From NCBI RefSeq assembly GCF_000150275.1, contig NW_002060952.1:84482-148481 (forward strand): DNA of 64,000 nucleotides, in the 5' to 3' direction. Both the position numbers and the translations under genes were made by a program. The notes beneath the pieces were generated by a model. That model ran no database searches and was not told the origin of the DNA. It saw nothing but the letters and a program-made list of their open reading frames with translations. The stretch's first letter is position 1, and every line of letters starts with the position of its first letter. This DNA is from Trichoplax adhaerens (lineage: Eukaryota > Placozoa > Uniplacotomia > Trichoplacea > Trichoplacidae). This document shows, piece after piece, positions 15,174-28,767 of the stretch.

Positions 15174-17857
15174 CCTAGAAGGTCGTTGTGAATGATTCTA
15201 CGGGTCTTTCTTTCACACACTTGGCTATCCAGACGTATGATAACTGACGATACTGCGTTATCTTCGCCTATTCTAATCAAATCCTAATCTTGGACTAATC
15301 GTAGGCAAATAACAGCTACTCTACGGTGGTGTACACACAGCAAGGTGCACTAAATATTAAATGAACGTGAAGCGATGTCAAGGGTAATGTCGCGACTATG
15401 GATCATAGCACAGTATGGAACTACTGTACTGTACTGTCAGTAATTCCAGTTGTGAATCTTCCAATCGATGAAATCTACTTGGATATTACAGTATCTTAGG
15501 GTAATACTGTAGGCGAAAAGCAGTTGGGAAGGTTGATACTGAGTCAATTGGACAAAAAAAAGAGAGGAAAGCACTTCAAAGCTGAAATGAAAGATGGAAC
15601 TTCCAATGTTTGTGACTGAGTGAGGAGTTTAATCGGGCGGTTCCAAGCGAGTGTCGCCGAAACTCTGCGACACAGTGAGGTTGTACTGTACACTGCCGTA
15701 TACAGTACAATGTACTGTAAACGGGCAGTCACGACCGTAGTTACGGTACTGTACTGTACTGTACTGTAGCGAAAAGGTTGTCGTGAAGTTGGTCGAGTTG
15801 CCAGTAGTACAGAACTGTAGACTATCGAGTGAGTGTAGAACTAGCGTACTGTACTGATCAGACCAATGGAGGTAAAATAGACCACCAGACTTTCAGTAAG
15901 TTGTAAATTTAAACGATTGAGCAGTAGGATACTTAACATCGGTCGTTAAGACTTCTTAAAGCAAACAGCTACGAGACAGATCGGCATCAGCCTACTGTTC
16001 ACTGTGTAGTCTGGCTACTAGCTTCACCCATCACCTTGTACACTACAGTGTACAGTACAGTACAACACAATACTCTGTACTGTAGGTGCAGGCCAACGAT
16101 CTGCTAGAAAACGGGTAGCAGTTAATACCATACTGTATTGAACTGCAGCAGTAACGGTGACCTTACTATGACGAAAAGGAGATCATTTGGTAGGACCCTT
16201 CCAGTGAACTGGGCGTAGTCAATTGATGAATTAATTATCGTAATTAATTAATCAAGATAATCATTTTAAGGGTTAAGAAGGCACCAAAGTCTGCAGAAAG
16301 TACTAGTTGAACGAGCTCGAAATGGTTACAGCATTTTACAACGTTGAAATACTGTAAAGTCATTTTATCTCGCTTAATGACGTCGATAGCTCGTACTAGA
16401 TTGCAATCGTCTATTTCTTCCATGTTAATTATCGTAATTAATTAATCAAGATAATCATTTTAAGAAGGTACCATAGTCTTTAGAAAGTACTAGTTGAACG
16501 AGCATCAAATGCAGTTACAGCATTTTACAACGTTGAAATACTATCAAGTAATTTTATCTCGCTTAATGACGTCTATAGTTCGTACGTTGAATTACTGTAA
16601 AGTCATTTTATCGCCCTTAATGACGTCCATAGCTCGTACGTTGAATTACTGTAAAGTCATTTTATCGCCCTTAATGACGTCCATAGCTCGTACTGGATTG
16701 CAATCGTCTACTTCTTCCATGTTAATTATCGTAATTAATTAATCAAGATAATCATTTTAAGAAGGTACCATAGTCTTTAGGAAGTACTAGTTGAACGAGC
16801 ACCAAATGGTTACTGCATTTCACAACGTTGAAATGCTGTAAAGTAATTTTATCTCGCTTAATGACGTCGATAGCTCGTACTGGATTGCAATCGTCTACTT
16901 TTTCCATATTAATAAAATAAAATAGTAGAGACATGACGTAATTTTATCCGCTGCTAGCTATTACTCATATCTTTCAGCATCATCAAAGACTCCCAAAATG
17001 ATACAGTGATTCATTATCAATCAAGTGATAAGATATTAGGTGAGCTAGGCTGGTTTCATTTATAAAAATGACTGTAGGTAACGCCATGCATCATTATATT
17101 ACGCCTAACGCGCTATAGTTTCTATCTCGAATTTTACTTACTTATGAAAAGGCAACGCATCGCTAATAACTTACGTAAAGAAAATTTCAGTAATTGATAG
17201 GCGTAATGAATACAACATGTAAGCAAAAGGCGACTGCATTATCCGCCAGTAAGCGATTTCTGACGTCAACTGCTTCGTCAAACGTACACAATGTTAAAAT
17301 TGCTTAATGAGAATTCCTACCAATTCTAGTAGCCGATAGAACTTGTTTATTCATATTTCATTGCATTCATATACCTTACACGATACGACTGCAGTCATCA
17401 CAAATGGTCTTACACAGATAAAATAGAACATGTGCAAACAATATTCATCCTGGATCAAATAAACTCTTCAACAGCACCGATAGCAGGGCACCATATGTCA
17501 AGTTTACTTTGCATGCTTGCACATTTTATAGATTATGGATGGATCTTTATTGCATATAGCTATACTTGTAAAAACGATTGTAACTTACTACGCAAGCATT
17601 CGAAATTTGATTGCCTCTTACATCATATATTATCTCGTAATTTAAATAATTAGAATTGTTTCTATCCCCATTAGAGTACGCTGCAAATTGGTACTAAAAT
17701 GAAAATTAAACTTGATAAATTACCGGTTGTAACGCGCAATTGGATTGCATTACAATAAAGTACATAATTGTGTCTTAAAGAGTGATTGGGATTCATCATG
17801 CACTTAAATACAAGAAATTTTGAAATTTTAAAGCTTTTACCATAAAATTTTAAACTG
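15174..17857. other. Intergenic repeat-rich DNA upstream of the Rab35-like gene
   Basis: No exon recognised. TACTGTA clusters occur at 15415-15440, 15685-15775 and 16035-16095, followed by the nested tandem array at 16228-16915. The part next to 15173 should contain the Rab35-like promoter, but I see no defined element. Confidence 0.5.
16228..16915. repeat. Nested tandem array: a palindromic AT module plus 54-bp subrepeats
   Basis: A module beginning TTAATTATCGTAATTAATTA occurs at about 16231, 16425 and 16722 (spacings 194 and 297). Between modules lies a shorter unit (ACTGTAAAGTCATTTTATC... GACGTCCATAGCTCGTAC) which is repeated at a 54-bp period around 16577 and 16631 in the middle interval, explaining its greater length. 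The sequence is a hierarchical array. The short open frames seen on both strands here are by-products. Confidence 0.88.
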
Positions 17858-19779
17858 CTAACCCTGGCTAATAAATTCCATGACAATGTCAGTAAATTCC
17901 TGCGGTCTTTCAACGTGTAGTAGGTGACCCGCACCGGCAATGACTTTCATTTCATATTTTGGGAAAAACTTCTTAATGTCGTCCAAATTATCAGAACTAA
18001 GGATATTGTTTAAAAAATACCATACGTTGTAATGTAAAGTAGCACTCACATTACAAAATTGTTCACTCTTTAATTCTCTTATCAACTGGTGCTGGTATCA
18101 TCAAGAATTATAGAATTGCTTAACTTACTTGATATACGTAGATTTCTCGCCAACAATAAATAGAACTTTACCATCATATTGTCTTTTTGTGTCCGGAATA
18201 GCTACCAGATTGTGAATATTAGCATTGATAGCATCTAAATTAATTTTCCAGGAAATCTTTTTCTTTTCATAAACTAGATTCATTAATATGAATTTCCTGT
18301 AGGTATCATCCTACAATTTCAAAAAAAAGAAACCTTCCTATTTTAAATTAAATGCCTTTAAGACGACAATATCCATACTGACACAGAAATAGATAATATC
18401 ATCAGATGCTACAATTAATGGATATGCCAATATCTCGTATAAGAGAGCTTTGAATGCTCAGATGAGAGTTATTGATAACTTATTGTAATAACTTTTGTAA
18501 CACAGTAATAAAATCATTTACCGTAATTTTATCCACTAAATACTCTTCAATTTCTCTTTTGCTAGTATAGTTATCAAGGTTAACACTGCGTAATATTTTA
18601 ATATATGAAGGAGTCTTCCAATTTGCTAATTGAGTAACTGAGGTTGTTGGAGCAATATCAGCTATGACCAATTTATCAATTGAGTTGGAGGCAGATGATA
18701 AAGCCATCGTCATAGCGGTACGCCCACCCAAGCTATGACCGATTAAAGTTGTTGGAGATCCATTATTTACTTGCATAATCATTTGTTGGACATCATTCGC
18801 CATCACATGATAACCCATTTCTGAGGCATGAGGGCTATCGCCATGATTTCTAGCATCTAAGTTTATGATCTAATGCAACGAGTATGAAAGAATTCGTAAA
18901 AGATTTTTATCGTTGTAGCTACAATGTCTTGTAAATATCATGTATAAAATTTTCCTTCGTTTTCGTACTAATCTAACGACAACATCTAAATAAATATCTC
19001 TTCAACTATATTATAATCAAACAAAATTTATAGCATAGGTACAATTATATAGTATACGAGTATACGAATACTCGTACATATTCAGCAGTGACCTGGCAAG
19101 CAGATGAAGTTGGGGCATGCTAGTCAACGTTAAGAACTGACTAGCTTTGAAAGAACAAATCTAAAAATCATAGAAATAAATTATCTAATTTTCTTCACAA
19201 TTTACAATGCACACTATTACTCAATTTTTATTAATGAATGATTATATCATAGGAGTATCACTAATTTTTGCTTATATAGTATTATATCTCAATGTCTCAA
19301 TTAATTAATTGATTGGTGTAGACAGTGGTCAGAACTATTAAGCAATGACAATATACATATACGGGCATAATAGTACGCAAGAGAGAGAGGCTGTCTCGGC
19401 TGGTATTGGTCTTGAATTTAAAACTTCGGCAGTATAATAAATAAAGTTGAAGTAAAGTAAGTAGTGGAAGCTTTCTGGGGGCCAAAGGTTATAGAAAGTA
19501 GTTTACTTGTGTACATAAATGTAGCACTCATTTATACAGCCAAAGACTGTATACGAATATTTTACTGGTCCTTATACTGTACTGTCATTAAGAACATTAA
19601 TGGATGATTCCTATCGTAAAATATGTACCTTTCGTTGCAGTTTATTGGCTAAAATTCCAGATACAGTTCTCCAATTTCTCTTAGATCCAAATAATCCATG
19701 CAATACAAATACTGGGTTGTTTTGGGTAGGCCTTGTTACAATCCCTGGTTCAATTACAGAATAGGCCAATTGCAGTGCA
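17858..19779 (-). CDS. ABHD11: ABHD11-like alpha/beta hydrolase (first exon not found)
   Basis: Four exons join with correct phases: 19779-19629, 18869-18522, 18310-18129 and 17996-17858 (TAG). They give about 273 residues. The first exon has the strand-turn motif FVLHGLFGSKRNW and the second DARNHGDSPHASEMGYH followed by the nucleophile elbow GHSLGGRTA (catalytic Ser). The last has the catalytic His in AGAGHLLHVERPQEF. This order and wording fit ABHD11, a mitochondrial serine hydrolase linked to lipoylated 2-oxoglutarate dehydrogenase. The exon at 19779 starts at a strong acceptor and needs two bases from an upstream exon, so the start codon and any mitochondrial presequence lie further 5', probably between 19.8 and 21.4 kb; I could not place them. 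The gene is head-to-head with the Moonraker-like gene. Confidence 0.87.
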
Positions 19780-21450
19780 CTATCGAATGGAAAAAAAATA
19801 ATATCGTCGTATATCAGTCGCTTGATCGAAGATTAATAATATATCAATTACTTAATACTGTCATGATAAGATTTCTAAAATGAACTGTGAGTAAACTTTG
19901 AATCTACACTTATATTGTTTGATGTCACTTTAGTATACTGTAGTGTGTAGATTGTAGAAGGATGTTTTCGGTATATCTATGATGAGCACTCAAACTGATC
20001 CATTATTGTTAAAATGGTGCCGATAGGCTGCCTTTATTGTCATTATGAAAGTTGATCGTTCAGTAATCCATATTATTATTTACTGTTCAGTGTTCACTAT
20101 GCCATTACAGTAAAGATTTGGCGTAACGCTTTTACAGTCGAATAGACTTGCTGCATCATACTGTAATCATTTGCTCAGATTATAAGTGGAAGCTACATGC
20201 TAAAGAGCTGCTGACGAATACGAATAGGTAATCCCCTCATAGAATTGATATGCTTTTATCCAGTGTGCATGTACGAGAGAGTCTTAGCATGCCAAGACCT
20301 ACACGATGGCGTATATTAATCATGTTATCGGCAGTTGAAAAGATGGACAATTGGATAACACCAGTTGTTGTGGATTACACGTTCTAGGATTGGATACAAG
20401 CCTTGATTTTTTTCACTGTTTACGTGTAATTAATGCATGAGTCATGACACCACTTAACATTATAATGTAGATTATTAGCATTAGATAGCATCAACGAATC
20501 CAACCTACTACAAGATACCTTACATAAGGTCTCTGCTTTTACGCAGCGATAATATCGTTCCTACTATTCAATCATGACGAAATAATATCAATATAAGATA
20601 TGAATAACTGAATCAATACGAATATAAAAGTGACAGTAGTCAAAATCTGCTTCTACATTTAATAGAATATCCAGTACTGTCCATTTACAACTGCCAATAA
20701 TTAATTATATAATCCCAGCAAACATTAACGTGAATGTAGAGTGTTTAATAACGTTGGTTACCTTTTGTGAGCCATTTTATGCACAGGAATCTACTGGTGT
20801 ATTTCTGCAAATGCAAGGCTTAACCAACACATAAAATGGAAAATGGGATTAATTCCTTAACGGCAACACTACCGTGTCTAAAATATCCACCAAACCTCTA
20901 CCCAAGAATGGATGAATGGCCAACAGCCTGCAGCAGACTGGTATCCACAAGCAGTTGCATAGCATGACATCATGCAGTTATCCATTGGTATCATACTGAT
21001 ACAGTATATCGAAGCGTATAGAAACATGAATCTTGCTAACTTGATACCATAATGTCTATGGATTGCCATTGCCACCTTAACTTGAGGAAGGGAAATCTCT
21101 ATGGTTACTACACGCCTTAGGATTTTCCGCGCCAGTTAGAAAACGAGACTGTGGAAGGAGTGGTGGCTGCCGCTCTATCCTATGCATCAGTTTTGGGTTT
21201 TATAGCATCTTTCAAAATCTGGGCTAGCTTGCCGAAAACAAGGCCAATACCCAGTCAAGTACATTAGACTTGTTGACTAATTCTAGGCCTAGACCTGATC
21301 GATAGAGAAAACTCCTCTCTCAAGACGGTCATTCAACATTTTAAAAGTGAACTGATTGCTGGTCGGATCGGCTATATCCAAGAGCGAGTAGTGCCTTTAG
21401 CATACTGTACCACCATCACAACATCTAATGCCTATTTGAGTTGGGAAATC
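19780..21450. other. Region between ABHD11-like and Moonraker-like genes (shared upstream region)
   Basis: The two flanking genes are transcribed away from each other. The missing ABHD11-like first exon and both promoters should be here. I see no clear exon or regulatory motif. Confidence 0.45.
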
Positions 21451-24400
21451 ATGACGACGATATCAAAGGGTCGTCTTTCACGCCGCTACGAGGTCATTCC
21501 TAGTATCGAATCCATCTTCAATGTGGACGATGACAGCAAGATTAACCTCGATCATCAACCAGAAGTATTTCTAGCCAACCAATTAAAATTCAACTTAAAT
21601 GTTCCAACCACCATGGAAAATTTAGCTACATCATGTAAAGATCCTTCACATATCATCATTTCTCATGGCGATGATAGGCACAAGAGTCATCATCGGGTAA
21701 ATAAAATAGTACAACATACACGGAGATGTTAAATTCTTATTGCATTAGAATCGATTCAGTATTGTGTATGAGTAAATGATAGATCGAGCTAAACTCGAGT
21801 TGTTTAACTCCCTTCGTAGTCTGTAGATGATTATTTCCATAGTTTGTAATTCCAATAAGGACAATATGATACACGTATGGTTATGACTTGAAATCATCAT
21901 CACCAGGTTAAAACAAGAAATAAACTCTGTTATTATTGACCCTCAGCAATTGGAAAATTCAGAGACTTGGTTGATTTCCTTGCTGTCTGCATCGTCTTAT
22001 TGAATACTCGCACTATTGAACTACGATGTAGTGGACGTCAACGATTTAAAATTGCATTAGCTGCTACTTTAATAAAATAACTAGCTCAAGGCTAGCGTAG
22101 TTTAGTAGTATACAGATATTGCATGACTTTCTTCATTGTTTCTACCATGTTGTTGACAATTAATGATTATAGTAATGCAGAAAAAGACGATGAGACAAAC
22201 TGAGACTTGTAATATGAAATTAAAACACCAGCTCGACGTACAACACCATTCAAGCACTGACAATCCTACGGCTAGGAGGCAACAGTAAACTATACGTGTC
22301 GTAACGATCTACCAATTTATGGCCTAAATACGTAGACATCCCTCCTAGCTTAGATACGATTATATTGTGCCTAGATACTGTAGGCTCTTACCTATCCAAG
22401 TATGTGAAACGTAAATTATTATCACTTAAATTTCAAGAATGACTATCTGATCATAGCTATGTGATGGCTAATACGCAATACTTACTCTGTAACTGATCTG
22501 TAAACATATTGCATTAGCTGTAATTTAGATGACTAGGTAAAACCAGCATACGTAATACTGTAATTCAGTTCATGATGGGTTTCATTGCTAATTTGCATCA
22601 TCTTGTTGAGGATCAATGACAATATGTGCTACCGAGAGTTTACAAAATTATCAACTGCGACTTTAGATAACTATGTTAGGTAAATATTACTTCGAATTTA
22701 TGTTATAAATTTTTGAATTCGGATGCGCTAGGAAATATTGATAAAGATGTACTTGAAACACGTCTCATTGCATACTAATATACTGTAGCTTTCAATTACT
22801 CCAATGGTTTCTTCCCTATTCCATTATGCTATTGCCTATTGGGTATGCTATCGACAACAAAGTGTCAGCAGTTACGTAGATGCTGTAGTAGTGTAGTATG
22901 GGATATATGTTAGTGTTATATGTAGCCAATCATTGCTAATATTGTACGAGGCTTAATTATTATGTCAATTGCTCCATACGTAAGGTAAACAATGGTATTT
23001 GACTATCTGATAAATTTGTAAGCTTGGCGATGTCGTTAGCTCTATTGCGATGACTGACTAGTAGCTATGGTATATAGTATGTAAGAGCAATCGTACCATA
23101 AACTAGCTTAAATGATGTCTATGCATATTCCTATTTTGTCTATCATCGAATGTTAAAATTTGGCAACTGTGTAAATTTCGTGGTATAAAAGTATATCGTA
23201 TTTATAAGAAATGGTTGATATCATAATATCTAGAACTTGTAATTAAATCTATCATCGCATCTTATAATATATCTGGCTATAGGATCAAAATCCCAAATCT
23301 GCTGACTTTAATATTTTGGATAGCGAAGAACTGAACCTTGCCCTAAGATTTGCAAAGCAAGATATCAATCTAGCCCGAGCCGATTTATCGACACAAACTA
23401 ATACTGTCATGAACAAAAGCCGACGTGCAAAAAGGAATAAAGCTAATCATGAACGATCCCATGTATCTATAGAAGTAAACAAAATCAACAAGCCTAAGAA
23501 ATTATCATCTCAATCTAAACTTTTAGTATCAACAGGTTGTATTTCGGGCAAATAATGTAAACCATTTTACTCATCTTTAAGATTTCGCTGATTATATAAC
23601 TGCGTATACGCACATGAAGAAATTCACATTTTTACTCTTTCTACTCTAACATTTAGCTGTATTTGAGCTGGTTTATCCCATCATCTCATTAGTTATATTG
23701 CACCAAAATAAAATACTAATAATTTCTATTACCAATGTTAATACCTTAGGCCTACCACAGCGCAACCGGAAGAAAAATAATGAACAATATACTGATCGCA
23801 AAACAATCGGCCGATCCAGAGATCTTATATGGGTGCAAAGTAAACCATCAAGTTCCAATATAGTAAAAAAAGAAAGAGCATCAAGAATTGAGCAGAAAGC
23901 TAATCCAGCGCCTGTCTGGCATAGTGATAAAGGTATAATCACTTTAAAATGTTGCTATTATGAGTGAGATAATTTCTTATTGGGTGTTTCTCTGCAATGA
24001 TAACACCAATTGTGTTATAGTACCCTCCGGTCTTATTGTTTAATAACATAATTCGCTAATAGATAAAAAGATCAGCGAAATTGAACGCCTACGATCGGAA
24101 ATTCGAAAACTGGTCATGCAAACAAGAGAACTATATCACGATGTTTCGCAAAAAGAGGCTGATGTTAGCTTATCATCTGCAAAGCCTGTCAGCAACCCAG
24201 ACAAATTTATTGTTAAACTTAGTAATCGAAGTATTCGGACTTTATATGTTCTGCAAAAAAAGGTACAGTCATGTAATTTAAAATGTTTATCTAGCAGTTT
24301 TTGCATCTATTTACCAACACATACAGCCAATAGAGGTATTATATCGCGTACACCTTAATTTGATCATCCTGTCTTGATCAAAGTCTTTGTGGTTGCAAAT

Positions 24401-27400
24401 TGATTGACTTGCCTATCGTTGTATTAAAATTTAATAGATATCATTTTTAAGTCCTAATAATGTTTATTGTGTACCTTTTTTATCTCGTCTAATTAATACC
24501 GTTTAGATAAAGATAGTTTCTAGTGGATTACATAAGGATCCTGTTGTTGATAAGCTGCGATTCAAAGAGGTACCATGGAGAAATCACATTCTCTGCACTT
24601 GATTTACAATATAACAATGAAGTATTATTTATAGATTCACGATTGGTAATCCTTAGATACTGTGTCCTGTCTACTTTACAGATTTTAACTCATATTGCAG
24701 TCAGCTATAGAGGATTAATCAAGACACTAGAAGAATTTAATCGTGATATTGCCCGGCGATCGCACGAAGTGGAAGTGAAAATTGCCCCCAAAGTCTACAA
24801 GGATATTGGCAGCCTAATAAATATCATAACCCAGTGTTGCAGTGCTCTTAAAATTGCTCCAGTTGATGATACTGCGGAACTATTATTTCAATTGTATAAT
24901 GATTGCCAGGTATTAATTAACAGAAACTGAGTTTTTAATGATAGTTGATCGGATGTCCTCAAGTGATGAATTGTGAATAATTTTGTTAACATGGCTCTGC
25001 AATTTAGGAAAGAAATCTTTTAAATGAAGATAAGAATATTTATCAAGGCATATAAAATTGCATCGCCTATTTGATTTAACATATTTACTATTAATATCAA
25101 TGTGCTAGTTAAGTTACTGTGAACATACGTATTTCTGATAATTACCAAGTTTAATGTCTCTTTACTTTTCTGTCATAGATATAGAAGCCGAAATAGACAG
25201 TAAATCAAATGAAAAGAATGAGACTCGAGTAAAAATTTTAACATTTATATTCAAATACAATATATTAGTGACATCGTCTGCTAACGATAAAGGCTTTTGT
25301 ACAATAAAAGACAATGCTCTATATTTATTGCTAACATCAATATATTTCGTAATCATCTAAAGACGGTAGCTGTATTAACCGTATTACTCACTTGAACTAG
25401 GCTATGAATCGAAAAACTCAACCTAGAAGTACATCTAAAGGTGTCTTATGGGCTGATTCCAGAAAGGTTATTAGTTTCATTAAGCGTATCTGTTTCTACT
25501 ACTTTTGTGGATCGTAAAGATTGCTAACTTGTATAATTACTCAATCGTGAAATTTATATTAACGGAATAGGTATCGAAGATTTCCGATGGCCGTAAGGGA
25601 AAAAATCAAGAATTTCGATTTCTTAGAGACACAGAGTCATCAAGGCTCAAAATATCTGATAAAAGTAGACAACGTAGCAATGGATTTGATCCTGATTTTG
25701 TATTTCAAGCTTCTGAAGATCCACGTTTAGATGGTGAAATGACGTTAACACCTCCAGAATCTCCAACTAAACAGTCTCTTCTTCCTTGGAGAGCAACCTC
25801 TCGTTCAGCTACCCCTCGAAATATCAATGCATCCGAATCGATAGAAAATCAACCTTCCCCTACTGGCTCTCACCGGCAGGTCTCCGTGTTTGACGATAAG
25901 GTCTGCATTCATAGATTAGATAGATTTATAGTACAGTAAATACACACGCCTTTCTTTAAGTTGTTGTAATTTTTTGGGATAGCTTAGAGTAGTTATTTAC
26001 CTCTACTTACGTAAATATAACATGACTTTTATTACAAAACTATTGGCTAGAAATCAGACGACGTGGATCGCCGCCTGACCGATAGCCCTCGCCAAGTTTT
26101 AAAGCTACGGAAGTCACCGAGGTATCTATTCGACGGTACCGAAATTGTTACGATATAATTCATAACCTTATCTATTCGATTTTGCCTACCAACCCAGGCG
26201 CCGAAAATACGTCAATACAAGCTCTGATTCTGTGAAAAATCATATTGTAAATGACCTCAACCGCAGGAAACAACAATTTTTTACTGATGTGGTAGAGTTT
26301 GAAAAATTAAGTTTGTGATATTGCTGATAAACAAAATAAGTCCTAAGTTAAAGCCTTCTTTCTCATGATTAGTCGGTTAATGCCCCTTCCCTTCAAAACC
26401 AGCTATCTGAAACGCTCTGTAAATTGGTATGAGCTTGGAAAATATAGGATGCCAAATAAAATCTTGCGATAATTCTAATTGTAACTAATCACTTCTATGA
26501 GGACGGTACTAAAGTCTTACGGTCATCCTAATAGGTTTCGGCTCATGGTGACGACATTACGGAAGCACTATTAAAATATCTTATTGGTGATACTGTAGAT
26601 GAATTACAAAGGTACGCTCACGTAACACATAAGCTTCAGGAAAAATTTTTAGCATTGAATCCAATATTCTTTATTTATATAGAATTGAATGCAATGATGA
26701 AATGAAAAATGAAGTCGATAACTTTCTATCCGATACGAATATTGAAAAAGTTTTGCAACTCATTGAAAATATTGAGGTAATGTACGATGCAGATTTAGTT
26801 TCTATTAGACTACTAATTCTCTTTCCTAATATTATACGGGTATCTGGGTATATTTTTGTAGTTGCAAGAGGCCAACGTACGTCGTAAACTGAATGATATA
26901 GAATACGCAGATACAAATGGTTAGCAATCGTAAATGTAAATATTTTATGAGAAGCCTTAGAGATACTTAGTCTATTTAATTATACTTAAACATATTAGAT
27001 CTCAATCCTGCCAATTCATCTCCGAGCATTCCTGATCAGAATCCTATTGTCATTACTAGACCACAGTCTGGTCAATTAGTATTTACTAATACTCCAACTG
27101 AATTAGACGATTCTGGGAAGATTATGTATAACATAAATGTAAGTCTAGTATGTATTAAGTTGCCCTCTATTCTGGAAAATAACTAACGATGACTTTTATT
27201 TGTTACAATATCTATCGCTTAGAATACCAGTCATATACCAAATCATCTAGATGTAAATTTATTAGACAAAAGAGTCGTTGCAACTTCTCGCAGCGCTATG
27301 GACAGAGTTGAACAGTATTGCGATCTATATAAGGAATACCAGTCAAAAGTACCACAAGAATTATCTGGAACGTCAACTGGTATCTGGATGTATGAAAGGT

Positions 27401-27578
27401 AATACTAGCTCTATGCTCAAATATTTATATTAAACGTTAATTTCTCAAATATTTTCATGATACTGTCAGAATTTGTGACAAATTGTTGAATAAACTCCTT
27501 GAAAGTGTGGGAAAAGAAATGGAAAAAAATATTGACAGCTATGTTGAAAATGTATACGCTGCTGAGTTTCAGGCATAG
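21451..27578 (+). CDS. KIAA0753: Moonraker/KIAA0753 (OFIP)-like centriolar satellite protein
   Basis: Exons: 21451-21696, 23283-23535, 23750-23932, 24063-24262, 24507-24569, 24682-24909, 25401-25466, 25571-25879, 26051-26121, 26198-26291, 26535-26611, 26683-26776, 26871-26919, 26999-27138, 27223-27398 and 27470-27578 (TAG). All phases agree, giving about 785 residues. Similarity to human Moonraker is spread along the whole length: NQLKFNLNVP, LNLALRFAKQDINLAR, SIRTLYVLQKK, SYRGLIKTLEEF, NVRRKLNDIEYAD, and the C-terminal block VEQYCDLYKEYQ...ESVGKEMEKNIDSYVENVY. The human protein (about 967 residues) sits at centrioles and centriolar satellites and recruits OFD1 and FOR20. A possible further exon near 25179-25231 (IEAEIDSKSNEK) is open but its phase does not fit, so I left it out. 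The start ATG is the first in the exon after an untested upstream region. Confidence 0.85.
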
Positions 27579-28767
27579 GATCGCCGTAATACTGTAGAAT
27601 ATTCAAAAATACAAACATCGACATCTTAATTAAAGAAACGACAACTAAAAACAAAGCTTTATCTTTATTTATGTGAATTAATACGTAGCCTACCTAAAAC
27701 AAGAATAACTTTCACCTTTTATGCGTATGATGTAGTTTTATTTTGTTTTCACTGGCTAGGAAAAATGGAGTATTATAATTGCGTTTGGGAATATACGGCT
27801 TGTAGAACTAGTGATGGTTTACTCTGTCTGTATATGCACGTTATTGATACACATTTTTACTGTATGATGTATGACTAATTGAGAAAGGCAACATTAAAAT
27901 TTGCTTGTTTTACTCCTCAAACCATCATGTTATATGATAAGTATAAGTGTAAATTACCATTAACTATGATGATAAGTGAACAATCAAGTCTGTATATCCA
28001 GTATTTATATTTTTATGTAACATACACAGAACTGTTACTATTTAACAACTACTACTTTTATAATTTATCACTGCAAAATATTAATTCTATTAGCATGATT
28101 ATTTCAAATAGAAAATAGCCTAAAAGAATAAAGTATAATTAAATAACAGAGTGACTTTCATAATGTGAAAAATATTCTTACAGATGTAAATATAATTCAT
28201 TTCATGTATAGTAAGATCAAGGCGTAAATGTTGATTCTTGCATCACACAATTTCTCGTTGTCATCATAAATAATTAAAATGGAGAAGAACTTGGAGAAAT
28301 TGATGTACCAAAGCCATTAGATGGTTAAATCAACTTTAAACAAGGGCTTAAAATTATTCGCATTTGATACTTTAAATGTTGCATTTAACAAAATATCGAT
28401 TTTCTATTATACGAGTATGAATTACTTAACAGAAGCGGACGATAGATTGTCGTACTCGATAAATTTCTAGTTATATCCAATAGCTAGTTTTAATCAATTA
28501 AATTTCGGATCAGAAGTTTCTATAACAGAGGACTTCTCTTCTTTCGTGCACATCGATTTAAGATTTGCAAACAATTGCTAAAGAGCTCTTCAAATTTCTC
28601 TTAAACGTCAGTGGAAAGTGCACAGTTGTATAACAACTACTTGTCTACTGTGTTTCTTTCCTAGCAATTTCTTAAAAGTTTAATCTGTTAAAAACTAGAT
28701 AGATTAATTATTTCATTTCATAAAGTATTCAATCATTGAAGACTATCAATGAACATCCAAATTATTG
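27579..28767. other. Convergent 3' region between Moonraker-like gene and the unknown membrane protein
   Basis: No exon seen. The flanking genes converge, so both 3' untranslated regions fall here. The open frame at 27879-28118 is AT-rich, hydrophobic by composition and has no splice or homology support. Confidence 0.5.

Noticed and set aside
27879-28118. 79-codon AT-rich hydrophobic frame downstream of the Moonraker-like gene
   Set aside because: Composition-driven, no ATG context, no splice support; lies in the convergent 3' region.
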